Assembly (NCBI GenBank): GCA_010015675.1 | Contig: ML976993.1 | Span: 342,792 to 403,208, forward strand | Reading direction: 5' to 3' | Length of the DNA: 60,417 nt | DNA from: Byssothecium circinans | Taxonomy: Eukaryota; Ascomycota; Dothideomycetes; Pleosporales; Massarinaceae | Part shown: one piece after another, positions 12,094-24,405 of the stretch | How the letters are laid out: each line of letters starts with the position of its first letter | Numbering within the stretch: position 1 is the stretch's first letter | Notes under the pieces: generated by a model | Seen by the model: only the letters and a program-made list of their open reading frames with translations | Databases searched by the model: none | Told to the model about the DNA's origin: nothing | Position numbers and translations under genes: made by a program

Positions 12094-13640
12094 CTTGTCT
12101 AATATATCCTTAACCTTAATTCGCGAGGATTTGCGCCTATGTTGGGCGAAGTGTTAGATATAGCGAATAAACTACTACGCGAGCAGGGTAGTAAAAAGGT
12201 AGGCGTTAACTAGGTAGAATAGTTTGTAAACCATTTAAAACCGTTACGAATAGCCTAGAACTATTTAAAGGACTATTAGAGAGCTCTATAGGAGGATCCT
12301 AAGGTAGTTAGCACGTGGTTTAAGCTTATATAGGATACTAAAGTAAAGTACGGCATACACGATAATGATATATATAACTTTAATAAGACTAGCTTTTAGA
12401 TAGGTATTATTAGATCTATAAAAGTGGTTACTAGCTTAGAGAAGCAAGAAAGGCCTACAACGGTTTAGCTAGGCGATAAAGAGTAGGTGATAGATATCTA
12501 AAGTATATATTTAAATAGTACATTTACTCTACTATTTATTATATATAAAAAACGTGTCTATATTTTTTCATAGTACTAGGAAGCTAATATACCACGTAAT
12601 TAAAAGCTCTTAGTCTTAGAGAATAGATAGATGACTAATAAGCTTAGTCTTACGTAGTTAAAGCACTTTAACGCGCATATAAAGGTAAGAACTATTAGCG
12701 TCTATTAGTTGCTAATTTTAGATAGCCACGAAAGCTACCTTAATTAAGATTTTAAGGATTATTATTATAATAATAAGATTTTTATGCTTTATATACTACC
12801 GTACTTGTTACATATCCTCTAGCCGTCACATATCCTCTAGCCGCTTGATGTAGTGTTATTCTCGCTACTTAAGTATAAGTACTCTAATATTATTTAGGGC
12901 TTAGCGTAATAGCGCGTTTTTTATATTAATAAGAAAGCGTTCCTACTAGCCTTTAAAGACGTGTTTTTAAGCGTGTTTACAGTTTAGAACTATTAAAAGG
13001 CCTTTAAGGCAATAGGGCTAGTCCCTTTAAACACGCAGGTAGTATTTAATTACTTTAATGTGCGTATATGTACCCTACTAGGACCCCTACTACTAGAGAC
13101 GCTATAGCTATTAAGGACTTTAAGTAATACACGCGAATTTAGTTTATAGTTAAAGTTTATACGTAATTCTATTACTTAGTTACTATGAACAGCGTAGGAT
13201 AGGCTTTCGCACCTCGTTAAAGGCACTAAGTTAGTGCTGCATAATACAGCGCTTATAAAAGCGCGTATTAAAGAGCTTAAATAGCAACTTATAGTAGTAA
13301 CTAAGCAAAAAACATGCAAGCGTAAGTATCTTTAGAAGGGCGGCACTATAGAGTATAGTCCTATAGCAGACTAGAATAGTTCTAAACTATTAGGAACGGT
13401 TTAGAACTATAAAAGGGCGAAGGTAGAGGGTAAGCATAAGATGCGATAACTAAGTATTTACCACTGCGGCAACTGCGGGAAGGCTAGGCATAACGCGAGA
13501 ATATATTAAGCAGATAAAGAGGGTTTTTTCAAGTTAGAGGCTAGTACTTAGTTTATTATATTAAGTAGTAATACGGACGATAATAATGATAAAGTTAAGT
13601 AAGTTAGTGTTGCTAAGGAAAAGTAGCCATCTTAATAGTG
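12094..13640 (+). pseudogene. Fot1/pogo-like transposase of P1, C-terminal two thirds
   Basis: The frame resumes after the chromovirus. Readable blocks are a CENP-B-like helix-turn-helix end (NSRGFAPMLGEVLDIANKLL), then KYGIHDNDIYNFNKTSF, equivalent to the family's YNFDETGF where the first catalytic D now reads N. VVTSLEKQERPTTV, LLILDSHESYL (second D) and a LPYLSHILQPLDVVLFS-like block follow. Near 13455 a CCHC-like knuckle (CGNCGKARHNAR) is typical of fungal pogo proteins. The N-terminal part lies before the insertion at about 4400-4620. Stops are RIP-type. Confidence 0.85.
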
Positions 13641-13665
13641 TAGCCGTTTCGATAGTGCTTTACAT

Positions 13666-14735
13666 TAGCTATTATATTTATAATAGTAAGGAGAAGGTCT
13701 TTTATAAAATACCCCTTTATCTTTAGTATAACTATATAATACTTACTTTAGTATTAGTCTTAGTATTAGTTATATAACTTATATAGTAGCTAAGTCTTAA
13801 AAACCTATAGTTAATAAGTTTAATAATGGTATAAATATAGAGATACTTATATAGGTAAAAGGTAATATATATAACTTCCCTTTAAAAGATCCCCTATTAT
13901 AAATTTAGGATAATAGTTTCTATCTTTCTAATCCTATATTATTTAACTAGAATAAAGCATACATCTCTATATTTTATAATATACTTAAGAAGGAAGAGAT
14001 AGCGATGTATATAGTTTATAACTATTATTAGTTCTAGCTAAACGTTTATTATAAGGAATATACTACTTATTTAGCTAATTATATTAAGTATAGTGCTAAA
14101 AAGGATTAGGTACCTTTATTTAGCGCTATAAATAATAAATCTAGGCGTAATGCTTAACTTGCTTTCTCTTACTAATATTAAGAAGATACTTATTACCTAG
14201 GTTTATTATTTTATATAGATATATTAGTATTATAGGTAGTAGTATAAGTATAGAGGGCATATTTATTATTTTACTATTAATATAGCTTAAGTATTTTTAA
14301 GGCTTCTTATTTTTTTATCTAAGCTTAATATTATTATCTTTAAACTACTATATTTAGATAAAGATAACTACGCTTTAGTTAGATATTAATTTAAGAAGAG
14401 TTAGAAAGTAAGACGTACTATAGTATTACATTAGCTTTAATAGTTAAAAGTATATTACTCTAAATATAGTAATATTATTATTAATAATAAGGCTATTTAA
14501 GAACTCCCTATTAATAGGTATATATATAATTAGTTTACTATACTTTAGTATAGGGATATTAATATTAGGCTAAGAAACTATCCTAATATATAAGAGCTAG
14601 TATTACCTTCTTATATACTAGATTATTTACTTCTACTATCTATACCTACTATAACTCCCTATATACTAGATAGGTTACTACCTAATACTAGGCCTAATAC
14701 TAGCGCAGATTCCTACTATAATAGTAGCTCTATTT

Positions 14736-14792
<57 letters not shown>

Positions 14793-15389
14793 GAGCTAAT
14801 ATAACTATAGTTCCTAATATTATTCTTAACGTTAGTAAATTTAAGATATTATATTATTAGATCTAGTTAAGAGCTACTTATCTTACTATAGGCTTAGTAT
14901 AAAGGATACCTATATTAGAGTATAGTAATTAAGAAAAGATTCTTAGTCTTATATTCTCTACTTTATATCTAAATAGGGTTAGTAACTATATATAACTAAG
15001 GATATAAAAGGTTATATATATAGACTATATTTAGCATATAATAAGCTATAAAAATAGCTATTTTACTTATTACTTACGTATTTATTTTACTACCTTTAAT
15101 ACCCTTCTTTATAGGTAAACTACTATAAAGGTAGGGTTCTTTATAAGGAAAATACTAGACAGCGCTTCTATAATAGCTAAGAATATCTAGGCTTAATTTA
15201 ACAGCGTAAATAGTAGGTAGAGTTTAATTAATATAGTTATATAATTCTCTACTTCTATTTAAGGTTCTTATACGTATTAGAAGGTAGAGGGTATAAATCT
15301 AAAAGCTATAGTATATATAGTCTACTTAATACCTACCTAATACTTTTACTAGTAATAGCTAACTTTTATTAATAAGTTTATTAGCTATA
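13666..15389 (+). mobile_element. Helitron-like remnant, segment 1
   Basis: Weakly readable frames with many RIP stops. From about 14870 to the end the frame resembles the Helitron_like_N domain: a FSTLYLNR-like motif, YIDYI(stop)HIISYKNSYFTYYLRI (family pattern YIxHLLxYxDGRFxxHPRF), then LINIVI-FSTSI-GSYTYQKVEG (family pattern RxxxSLRGTRPYW). The frame breaks at a TA where pogo copy P2 is inserted and continues at 17258. The replication-initiator HUH core and helicase are not in the window. Confidence 0.6.
14737..14790. repeat. (TAA)18 microsatellite
   Basis: Eighteen perfect trinucleotide units within the Helitron-like remnant. Confidence 0.98.
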
Positions 15390-17257
15390 ACGTAAAGCAC
15401 CATCGAAGCGCGCACACCATTGAAGCGCGCAGAATTCCTTAGCAATACTATCTTACTTAACTTCATCATCATTATCGTCCGCATCACTACTTGAAAAAAT
15501 ATACTAAGTACTAGCTTCTGACTTAGTAGAACCCTCTTTATTAGCTTAACAAGTTCTTATATTATGCCTAGTCTTACCGTAGTTGCTATAGTGCCAAATA
15601 CCTAGTTATTACACCTTGCGCTTACCCTCCACCCTTGCCCTTTTATAGTTCTAAACGGTTCCTAATGGTTTAGAACCGTTCTAGTCTGCTGTAGGACCAT
15701 ACTCTATAGTGCCGCCCTTCTAAATATACTTGCGCTTGCGTGTTTTTTACTTAGTTACCGCTGTAAGTTACTTTTTAAGCTCTTTAATGCGCGCCTTTAT
15801 AAGCACGCTACCTTGCAGCATTAACTTAGTGCCTTTGACAAGCTGCGAAAGCCTACCACGCGCTATTTATAGTGACTAAGTAATAGAATCTTGTATAAGC
15901 CTTAACTACGAGCTAAATTCACGTGTATTACTTAGAGTTCTTGATTACTACGGCGTCTCTAGTGGTAGGGGTCCTAGTAGGGTGCGTATACGCATATTAA
16001 AGTAATTAAGTACTACTTGCGCGTTTAGAGGGACTAGCCCTATTGCCTTAAAGGCCTTTTAATAGTTCTAAACTATAAATACGCTTAAAAACGCGTCTTT
16101 AAAGGCTGGTAGGAACGCTTCCTTATTAATGTGAAAGACATGTTAGCGCGCTAAGTTCTAAATAGTCTTAGAGTACTTACGCTTAAGTAGTGAGAATAAT
16201 ACTACATTAAGTAGCTAAAGGATGTGTAATAAGTGCGGTAGCATATAGAGCGTAAGGATCTTATTATTAATATAATAATCCTTAAAGTCTTAATTTAGAT
16301 AGCTTTCGTAGCTATCTAAGATTAGTAACTAATAGACGTTAATAGTTCTTACCTTTATATGCTTGTCAAAGTGCTTTAACTACGTGAGACTAAGCGTATT
16401 AGTCGTCTATCTATTCTCTAAGACTAAGAGCTTCTAATTGCGTAGTATATTAGCTTCCTAGTACTATAATAAGATATAGACGCGTCCTTTGTATATAATA
16501 AATAGCAAGGTAAAAGTACTATTTAAATATATACTTTAGATTTCTATTACCTACTCTTTATTGCCTAGCTAAATAATAGTAGGCCTTACTTGCCTCTTTA
16601 AGCTAGTAACTACTTTTATAGAGCTAATAACACCCATCTAAAAGCTAGTCTTATTAAAGTTATATATATTATCATCATGTATACTATACTTAGCTTTAGT
16701 ATCCTCTATAAGCTTAAACCACCTAGTAATCACCTCTAGATCTTCCTATAGAGCCCTTTAATAGTCTTTTACATAGTTCTAGATAGTTTATAACTGTTCT
16801 AAATAGTTCATGAACTATTCTACCTAGTTCTTACCCACCTTCTCTCTACCCTGCTTAGCTAGTAGTTTATTCGCCATATCTAACACTTCACCTAGCATAG
16901 GCGCGAATCCTCGCGAATTAAGGTTGAAGATGTATTTAGTAATCATCTTGTTCTCAGTTAGGGACAGTTTTAAATGGTTTAGAACTATTTCTACTTAAAA
17001 AGGTATTCCTTTAGCGCATTTGTTAAGGACTTGGTCCTTAACGTTAAAGGCTTCAGTAGCGCGTTAGAGGCTTAGAAATTAGCCTCTATTATATGTAGTA
17101 AGGGCAAGCTAAAGTCTACCTTCGTGTTGAAGTGCTTTAGTATGACGTTATTATAGCATTTTCGCGTTGAAGTTAGTGATAGTGTTGCCAAGGAATTCTG
17201 CGCGCTTTGATAGTGTGCGCGCTTTGATAGTATGTGCGCTTTGATAGTGCTTTACGT
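15390..17257 (-). mobile_element. Fot1/pogo-like element P2
   Basis: 1868 bp flanked by TA. Ends are ACGTAAAGCACCATCGAAGCGCGC and its inverse TTTGATAGTGCTTTACGT. Two 17-bp iterons per left end carry the core AAGCGCGC. The transposase remnant is on the minus strand and homologous to that of P1, with the knuckle region near 15590 and the GAATTAAGGTTGAAGATGTATTTAG segment near 16915. Many stops. It is inserted in the Helitron-like remnant, so it is younger than it. Confidence 0.85.
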
Positions 17258-17561
17258 TAATATCTTTATCTATTTATAATATACTCTACTATAGATTACT
17301 ATTAGGCTAATCTTATAAGATTTATAGAAGAGGAAACATTTACTAAGTAGTAAGCTATAGCTAACGCATGTTAAGTAAGGCTAGCTTAAGATTTTATATA
17401 TAATAACTTATATATTATTACTTACTAGTTCTACTATTAATTTAAACTATTTAAGAAGCATATTATAATGCCTAAGTTTAATATTATTAACTTCTAGTAT
17501 TACTATAAGTAGTAAAGCTATAGTAGTACTTATAACTATAGCCTATACTACTATAGGGATA
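17258..17561 (+). mobile_element. Helitron-like remnant, segment 2
   Basis: It continues the frame broken by P2. The readable stretch FKLFKKHIIMPKFNIINF-YYYK, followed by a GSTHNH-like SYSSTYNYSLYYYRD, matches the Helitron_like_N pattern in which a tryptophan-rich REWQxRGSxHxH motif follows. The family histidines read tyrosine here (CAC/CAT to TAC/TAT, RIP type). The segment ends where N1 is inserted. Confidence 0.6.
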
Positions 17562-20447
17562 ACGTGTTTGCACACTAAGTTGCGTAGGACACTAAGTTGC
17601 GCATAATCCCTTAGCATATAATAAAATACTCAGCCTTTAATAACTATTTAAATATTAGAGCTATTAAGCTGAAATGTTAAATACAAGTATATATAATATA
17701 GATCTAAAAGGGTATAAAAAGATATTCTAGGATTTCTAATTTCTTACTAAGCTATATAAGTATAGAGACTAGTACGGTCGCTTAAGGTTTATACCTTACA
17801 ATACCTAATAAATAGCTTTAATAAATTATAATAACTTTAGAGCTAGTTTATATATATATAATATAACTATTAATACTAAAATTATAACGTGCAGCCTAGA
17901 CCTATTAGAGAACTAGCTATATAATAAAATATTTTATTTAGCTAGATATTCTTATTTACTTTCTTTTAATAAACCTTATATATATGTATAGAAGTAATAT
18001 AAATAGTTAGCTATTAAAAAATAGTTTATATAAGCTATATTATAAGGTAGTGTTAGTATTATTATAAAAACCTATACTTCTTAAGCTAGATCTTTTAATT
18101 TTAGATGTATTTACTTACTTTAAGCTTTATATATAGCTTTATTTATTATATACTATTCTCCTCCTAAGAAGAAAGTAGAAATATCTAGTATATATAACTT
18201 TATTTAGAAGGTTTTCTAATTTTTTTTACCCCTTACCTTACACCTACTATTATAGTATTAAACCTAGGCTATACGCTATAATAACGTAATAGCTACTAAC
18301 TAATATACTAATAAGTAAGTTCTAAAAGTTATATAGTATATAACTAACGTTTAGCTATTAATCTATAGTATAAGGTAGGTTTACTTAAGATTTCTTCCTT
18401 TCTTAATAACTACTATATTACGTAAGCTATAGCTATATAAATTTAATAGCTATTAAATTATATATATATATATATAACGTATTCTACTACTGAAGTGGCC
18501 ACACCACTGAAGCGGCCACTTTTCCTTAGCAATACTAACTCACTTAACTGCATCATCATTATCGTCCGCATTACTATCTGAAAATATATACTAAGTACTA
18601 GCCTCTAACTTAGAAGAACCCTCTTTATTAGCTTAACAAGTTCTTGCGTTATGCCTAGTCTTACCGTAGTTGCCATAGCACTAAATACCTAGTTATCGCG
18701 ATTGTTACACCTTACTCTCACCCTCTACCCTCGCCTTTTTATAGTTCTAAACCATTCCTAATAGTTTAGAACTATTCTAGTCTACTATAGGACTATACTC
18801 TATAGTGCTACCCTTCTAAATATACTTACGTTTACGTGTTTTATACTTAGTTATAACTATAAGTTACTGTTTAAGCTCTTTAATGCGCGACTTTATAAGC
18901 GCAGTATAATGCAGCACTAACTTAGTGCCTTTAATAAGGTGTAAAAGCCTATCCTACGCCATTTATAGTAACTAGGTAATAGAATTACGTACGAACTTTA
19001 ACTATAAGCTAAATTCGTGTGTATTACTTAGAGTCCTTAATAGCTATAGCGTCTCTAGTAGTAGGGGTCCTAGTAGGGTGCGTATATGCATATTAAGGTA
19101 ATTAAGGACTACCTATGCGTTTAGAGGGACTAGCCTTATTACCTTAAAGGCCTTTCAATAGTTCTAAACTATAAACATGCTTAAAAACGCGTCTTTAAAG
19201 GCTAGTAGGAACGCTTCCTTATTAATGTAAAAGACGCGCTTTTACGCTAAGCCTTAAATAATCTTAGAGTACTTATACTTAAGTAGTGAGAAGTATACCA
19301 TATTAAGCGGTTAAAGGATGTATAATGAGTGTAGTAGCATATAGAGCGTAAGGATCTTATTATTATGATAATAATCCTTAAAATCTTAATTAAGGTGGCT
19401 TTCATAGCTATCTAAAATCAGTAACTAATAGACACTAACAGTTCTTACTTTTATATGCACGTTAAAGTACTTTAACTACGCGAGACTAAGCTTATTAGTT
19501 ATCTATCTATTCTCTAAGACTAAGAGCTTCTAATTGCGTAGTATATTAGCTTCCTAGTACTATAATAAGATATAGACGCGTCCTTTATATATAATAAATA
19601 GTAAGGTAAAAGTACCATTTAAACATATACTTTAGATGTCTATCACCTACTCCTTATTGCCTAGCTAAACTATTATAGGCCTTTCTTACTTCTCTAAGCT
19701 AGTAACTACTTTTATAGAGCTAATAATACCTATCTAAAAGCTAGTCTTATTAAAGTTATATATATCATTATCATGTATGCCGTACTTTACTTTAGTATCC
19801 TATATAAGCTTAAACCACGCGCTAACTACCTTAGGATCTTCCTATAGTGCCCTCTAATGGTCCTTTAAATAGTTCTAAACCATTTATAACTGTTCTAAAT
19901 AGTCTATAAACTATGCTACCTAGTTAATGCCTACTTACTTACTACCTTGCTCGCGTAGTAGTTTATTCACCATATCTAATACTTTACCTAATGTAGGCGC
20001 GAATCCTTGCGAATTAAGGTTAAAGATGTATTAGATAAGCGTGTCCTCTTTAGTTAAGGATAGTTTTAAATAGTTTAGTACTATTGTTAGTTGAAAGGCG
20101 GTTCCATTAAGGCGTGCAGAGAGTCTCTGATGATAAACGTTAAAAGCCTTAGCAGCGCGTTAGAGGCTTGTAAATTAGCCTAATTGGTAAGCTTAAAGGG
20201 CAAGCTTAATCCTGCCTTCTTATTAAACAAGTATTGCGTTTGTTAGTTAAGGCATTTCATGATAAGTATGGTAATAGTGTTGCCAAGGAAAAGTGGCCAC
20301 TTTAGTAGTGTGGCCGCTTCAGTAGTAGAATACGTTATATAGGTTTAAAATTTTAGCTTAATAGCTCTATTATTTAAATTATTATTAAAGGTTAAATATT
20401 TAATATTCTATGCTAAGAAATCTACGCAACTTAGTGTGTAAACACGT
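17562..20447. mobile_element. Non-autonomous element N1, split by pogo copy P3
   Basis: Ends are ACGTGTTTGCACACTAAGTTGCG and its inverse CGCAACTTAGTGTGTAAACACGT, flanked by TA. The left end has two 17-bp iterons with core AAGTTGCG. The interior is AT-rich, non-coding and related to N0 and N2 (shared GAGCTATTAAGCTGAAAT and CTTAAGCTAGATCTTTTA), but the iteron core differs from theirs. P3 lies inside at a (TA)n run. Confidence 0.85.
18477..20335 (-). mobile_element. Fot1/pogo-like element P3
   Basis: 1859 bp with near-perfect termini ACGTATTCTACTACTGAAG and the inverse, flanked by TA. Both ends contain two 17-bp iterons with core AAG(T/C)GGCCAC. The minus-strand transposase remnant aligns by eye with P2 and P5 throughout, including the stretch read backwards as YNFxxT near 19750. 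Full of RIP stops. Confidence 0.88.
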
Positions 20448-20661
20448 TACACCTAATCCTAATTAATACTTTACTTAAGATACTACTAAACTTAAGAAGT
20501 AATAACTAGCAAAGTATTAGGGCTACTATATTAGCACTATTTATTTTAACTAATATAAGGCTACTCTAGAGTATTTATATAGCTTTTTATTATCTCTTCT
20601 ATTTAATTAAATAGTTTTTAACTTCTATAAACTTGCTACTATTTTAACTAAGTGCTATATA
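20448..20661 (+). mobile_element. Helitron-like remnant, segment 3
   Basis: The same frame resumes after N1: a KY-GYYISTI...YKATLEYLYSFLL...ATILTKCYI run, where the Helitron N-terminal domain usually has a conserved YVSAxNP-like block. It ends at N2, and no further continuation is recognised on the other side. Confidence 0.5.
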
Positions 20662-21761
20662 ACGTAAAGCACTATCGAACCGCCTACACCATCGAACCGC
20701 CATCGAACCGCCCAAAAGCTTGGCAAGGAAAATCAAATATTTAACATTTAATAACAATTTAAATATAAGAGCTATTAAGCTGAAATTTTAAATACAGATA
20801 TATATAATATAGCTTTAAAAGGTTATGAAAAAATATTCTAGGACTTCTAATATCTTAGTAAGCTATATTAGTATAGAGTAAACCTACTTACCTAAGCTTT
20901 ATACCCTACAACACCTAATAAACTACCTTAATAAATTAAAATAACTTTAGAGCTAGTTTTTATATATATAATACACCTATTAGTACTAAAATTATAGCAT
21001 GCAGCCTAGACCTATTAGAGAATTAGCGTAGAGAGGGTAGAGATACCTAAAAGTAGAAAAAGATAATTAAATATTTTAGTTAGCTAGATATCTTTACTTT
21101 TTATCTATAGATATAGTTTATATATATATATATATAGAAGCTATATAAATAGTTAGCTATTAGAAAATAGCTTATATAAGCTTTATAATAAGGCAGTGTC
21201 TAAATTTTCTAAAAATCTACACTTCCTAAGCTAGATCTTTTAGTTTTAGAGGTATTTACTTACTTTAAAACTTATATATAGCTTTATTTAGTATATATTA
21301 TCCTCCTCCTAAGAAGAAAGTAGAGATATCTAATATATATAACTTTATTTAAAAGGTTTTCTATTTTTTAACCCCCTACCTTACACCTACTATTATAGCG
21401 TTAAATCTAGGCTTCACGCTATAATAAGTTAACAGCTACTAACTAATATACTAATAAGTAAGTCCTAAAAGTTATATAGTATATTACTAATGTTTAGCTA
21501 TTAATCTATTATAAACGGTAGGTTTAACCTAAGATTTCTTTTATTACTAATAACTACTATATTACGTTAGCTATAGCTATATAAATTTAATACCTATTAG
21601 ATTATATGTATATCTATCTAGGTTCAAAATCTTAGAAGAAAATATTAAGGTTTAGCTTTATTATTAAGATAATACACTTTGATTTTCCTTGCCAAGCATT
21701 TTTGGGCGGTTCGATGGTGTGGGCGGTTCGATGGTGTGGGCGGTTCGATGGTGGAATACGT
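20662..21761. mobile_element. Non-autonomous element N2, complete
   Basis: 1100 bp. The left end is ACGTAAAGCACTATCGAACCGCC with about two and a half 17-bp iterons. The right end is three CGGTTCGATGGTGTGGG units and GGAATACGT. TA lies on both sides. The interior matches N0 (1866-2850), including inverted TGCTTGGCAAGGAAAATC at the two inner borders. No coding potential. Confidence 0.85.
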
Positions 21762-21763
21762 TA

Positions 21764-22213
21764 TAGCTATTCTAAATAGTCTATAAACTATACTACCTAG
21801 TTAATACTTACTTTCTTACTACCTTACTTTTATAGTAGTTTATTTACTATATCTAATACTTTACCTAATATAGGCGCGAATCCTTATAAGTTAAGGTTAA
21901 GGATGTATAAGATAAGTGTTTCCTACTTAGTTAGGGATAGTTTTAAATAGTTTAGTACTATTTCTAGTTAAAAAGGTATTCCTCTAGCGCGTTTAGTAAG
22001 GACGCGAGGCTTAATATTAAAGGCTATAGTAGCGCTTTAATAGCTTTTAAATTAGCCTCTATTATATGCGCTAAGGGTAAGCTATAGTCTGCCTTCGTGT
22101 TAGAGTCGTTTAGACCTTTATTGTTAAGGCATTTTCGCGTTAAAGATAGAGTTAGTGTTGCTAAGGAATCGTGAGCGGTTTAGTAGTGTAGGCGGTTCAG
22201 TAGTGGAATACGT
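21764..22213 (-). mobile_element. Pogo-like fragment P7, one end only
   Basis: The N-terminal part of a pogo transposase gene (minus strand) with one intact terminus, GGTTCAGTAGTGGAATACGT followed by TA. The other half is absent: N2 abuts it directly, while N2's other flank is the Helitron-like remnant. A deletion or recombination between neighbouring copies must have occurred. Confidence 0.75.
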
Positions 22214-22839
22214 TACTTATATTTATTTAGCCTAGCTTCTATAAGGAAGTCTACCTTAACTACCTTACAGCTTTCTTTAAGATAAGCCCTAAATTAACCC
22301 TTCCTAATTAACTAAAGGCACTACTCGCAGCTGGAAGGAAGAATACCTGTAGCTAGGAAATGGCAGAACTAGACCTATAGGTCACTTAGTTTGTTGGGCG
22401 GCGTGTGGGGGAGTGCTAAAGTAGCTTCTTGAATGTATCTTAGTTTTTAAAATAACTCACTCTTCAAAATAACTCACACGCGGGTCGTGCACAAGGCGCG
22501 AGCACCGCGAGCGGGAAGAAAGCTAAAAAGACTAGGCAGTAACATCAGTCGGGAGATCGTACTATCGAACAAACCACAATGTCAATTTCCCATACACCGG
22601 AGTTGTATGAGAGGCTACATATGTAATGCCGCAACTACCCAACTGAGAGTTCTGTCGCTATCACAAGACTACACAATGCAAGCGCTCGCATTTCGTATTT
22701 CAAATGTTCAAAGATCGCCGTTGTTTTGTGCAGCAGCCGCACCGAAAAGTTATATTCGAGACAAAGTATATCTACAACAGAATTAAAGTTCTACCCTTGC
22801 TTGCTTTCCAGCAAGACCGATTATTTCCCAAGATAACGC
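22214..22839. other. Border of repeat block and gene island; no gene seen
   Basis: Composition changes from TA-rich to balanced at about 22320-22460. A reading frame at 22487-22786 has no recognisable family or signal and lies in the 3' flank of the next gene. I do not call it. Confidence 0.5.
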
Positions 22840-23727
22840 TTAGAACGCACGAGCGTGAGGGCGGTTAAGTGAGCGGCGGCCGTTCTTGACACCGGTGACC
22901 TGCTTGAACCAAGAGATGAACTGCTCGGCAGTGAACTGCTCAGGGAGCATAGCGCTGCCCTGGGAGGGTGTGCCGGTAGAAGAGGGAGCAGCGGTGGGGA
23001 CAGCACTGGTGCTGGTTTGAGCATTGTTGACTGGGGTTGCAACGGCGGTGGCCGAAACGGCAGTGGAAGAGGCAGGCTTGGTAGCGGCAGGCTGGCTAGA
23101 GGCGGGAGTAGGGGCTGGAGCGTTAGACCCAGAACCGGATCCAGAGCCACCCACAGTGAAGTCGATGCAGCCCTCGTAGGTCTGGTCAGCCTCGCGAGAG
23201 TCCCACCACCACTGAAGAGCACAAGCTCCAGCAGTTGAGCACTTGCTGCCCAGATCGCTTGGGATGGTGACATCGAATGAGGTCTCGTTGGCCTGGGAAC
23301 CCCGAGCGGTGGAAGCATAGACGCTCCAGGCGACGAGGGGCTCGCCGATCGTCGAGCTGGTTGCCGTGTCAATGATGGAGACGTTGGCTGTGCCGGTATG
23401 GGGTGCAGCGATTTTCACCGTCATGGGGACTTTCTCGCCAGCGGTCCAGGTCTGGACATTGGCCTTGTTGTCATCGAACTGCATGCCTTTGCAGGTCCAG
23501 ATATTACATTTAGCGGCATCATAGTCCTGCTGCGAATTGGCAACCTGGAGAACACCCTGGATGTTGCCGTTGATGTCGGACTGGAAGGTGGTGGTGACTT
23601 GCTTGCCGCAAGCCGCAACCATAGCCTCTCCCGGCTGACGAGGCGGGGGGCTGACGATATAGCCGTGGCCCATAACATCAGAAACGAGGGTAGCAATTCC
23701 GAATGCGGTGGTGGTGAAGGACTTCAT
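22840..23727 (-). CDS. Secreted LPMO-like copper protein (chitin-binding type-4 fold)
   Basis: 295 residues, no intron. Residues 1-20 are a signal peptide, and cleavage leaves His21 (HGYIVSPPPR) at the mature N terminus. This is required for the copper histidine brace of lytic polysaccharide monooxygenases. The likely second brace histidine is His110 (KIAAPHTGTANV), and the axial position may be Phe190 in CIDFTV. Six cysteines (40, 74, 79, 163, 169, 187) suggest three disulfides. A Gly/Ser then Ala/Ser/Thr/Pro linker (about 194-258) is probably O-glycosylated and leads to a short C-terminal segment with a predicted helix (FTAEQFISWFKQVTG), also seen after other fungal LPMO-like domains. The N-terminal pattern resembles PF03067/LPMO_10-like fungal proteins rather than AA9. 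The substrate (chitin or another polysaccharide) is inferred. It may instead be a non-catalytic copper protein. Confidence 0.8.
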   Translation of the reverse strand: MKSFTTTAFGIATLVSDVMGHGYIVSPPPRQPGEAMVAACGKQVTTTFQSDINGNIQGVLQVANSQQDYDAAKCNIWTCKGMQFDDNKANVQTWTAGEKVPMTVKIAAPHTGTANVSIIDTATSSTIGEPLVAWSVYASTARGSQANETSFDVTIPSDLGSKCSTAGACALQWWWDSREADQTYEGCIDFTVGGSGSGSGSNAPAPTPASSQPAATKPASSTAVSATAVATPVNNAQTSTSAVPTAAPSSTGTPSQGSAMLPEQFTAEQFISWFKQVTGVKNGRRSLNRPHARAF

Positions 23728-24405
23728 GGTGTCTGAAAAGGACTTGGAAATGGATGGTTTGTAGGGTAGAGTGTGGTAGAAGCCTAGCTTCGTTCAAAGA
23801 GTGTGGATGAATGAGTGACTGGAGAACGAATGTGAGGTCTCAGACCTGGAGATGCGAGAAGCTGCTGTCGAAGAAAAGTGCGGTGAGGGTGGAGAGCAGA
23901 GGAAAGGTACGAACTGATGCTATATACCCACTGAAATCAGCTATCTGCGCCATAGCGCTGTGGTGGAGCATGTCATTACATGTTTGAAACGGGGCCCATT
24001 GATTTTCTGCCTCCTAACGTCGCTTCGCTGCGTGTGTTTCAAGGGAGGATGGACGCCCTCTGGATGCCGGGATGACAGACCCACTTCAAAGCTTGACTAT
24101 AAGGCTTGTGTGGGTTAAGCCACCAATAAGACAAAACCTGAGATACCCGAACCGGCATGGCCTAAAAATGCGGTGAAGCTAGCTGCATATCGTACAGCAA
24201 GCGAGGACCCTAAATCAGAACGAAGCGCCGAGCACCCGGATCGAGACAATCGCTTCGTTTCAAAGATTCTGCAGTCATGAGACGGGAAATCTTTACGGCG
24301 AGATAGCAACTACCACCAACACCGGCCGTGTTATTGCAGGGGCTTGACGTGGAGTTCCCGAGGTCATTACATCGCGATCGAAACATTAGAACTCCAAAAT
24401 GACCT
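23728..24405. other. Intergenic: upstream of LPMO-like gene, downstream of MDR gene
   Basis: The LPMO-like promoter lies here. A CT/GA-rich tract surrounds 23740-23900, and a TATATA-like sequence (CTATATACCC) is at about 23920. No gene is recognised. Confidence 0.5.

Larger units (their letters stand above)
4326..13665 (+). mobile_element. Fot1/pogo-like element P1, split by a gypsy element
   Basis: The left end (ATATAAAGCACTACTAAG, a decayed form of ACGTAAAGCAC) and the right end (GATAGTGCTTTACAT) are inverted copies flanked by TA. Without the gypsy insertion at 4622-12088 and its 5-bp duplication the element is about 1868 bp, the same length as copy P2. Each end contains two 17-bp iterons with the core AAGATGGCTA, then TTTTCCTTAG. 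It carries a transposase remnant in the same orientation. Tc1/mariner-pogo elements duplicate TA on insertion, which fits. Confidence 0.8.

Noticed and set aside
22487..22786. Possible small gene of 99 codons
   Set aside because: No family, signal peptide or splice-consistent context; it lies in the 3' flank of the LPMO-like gene at the island border.
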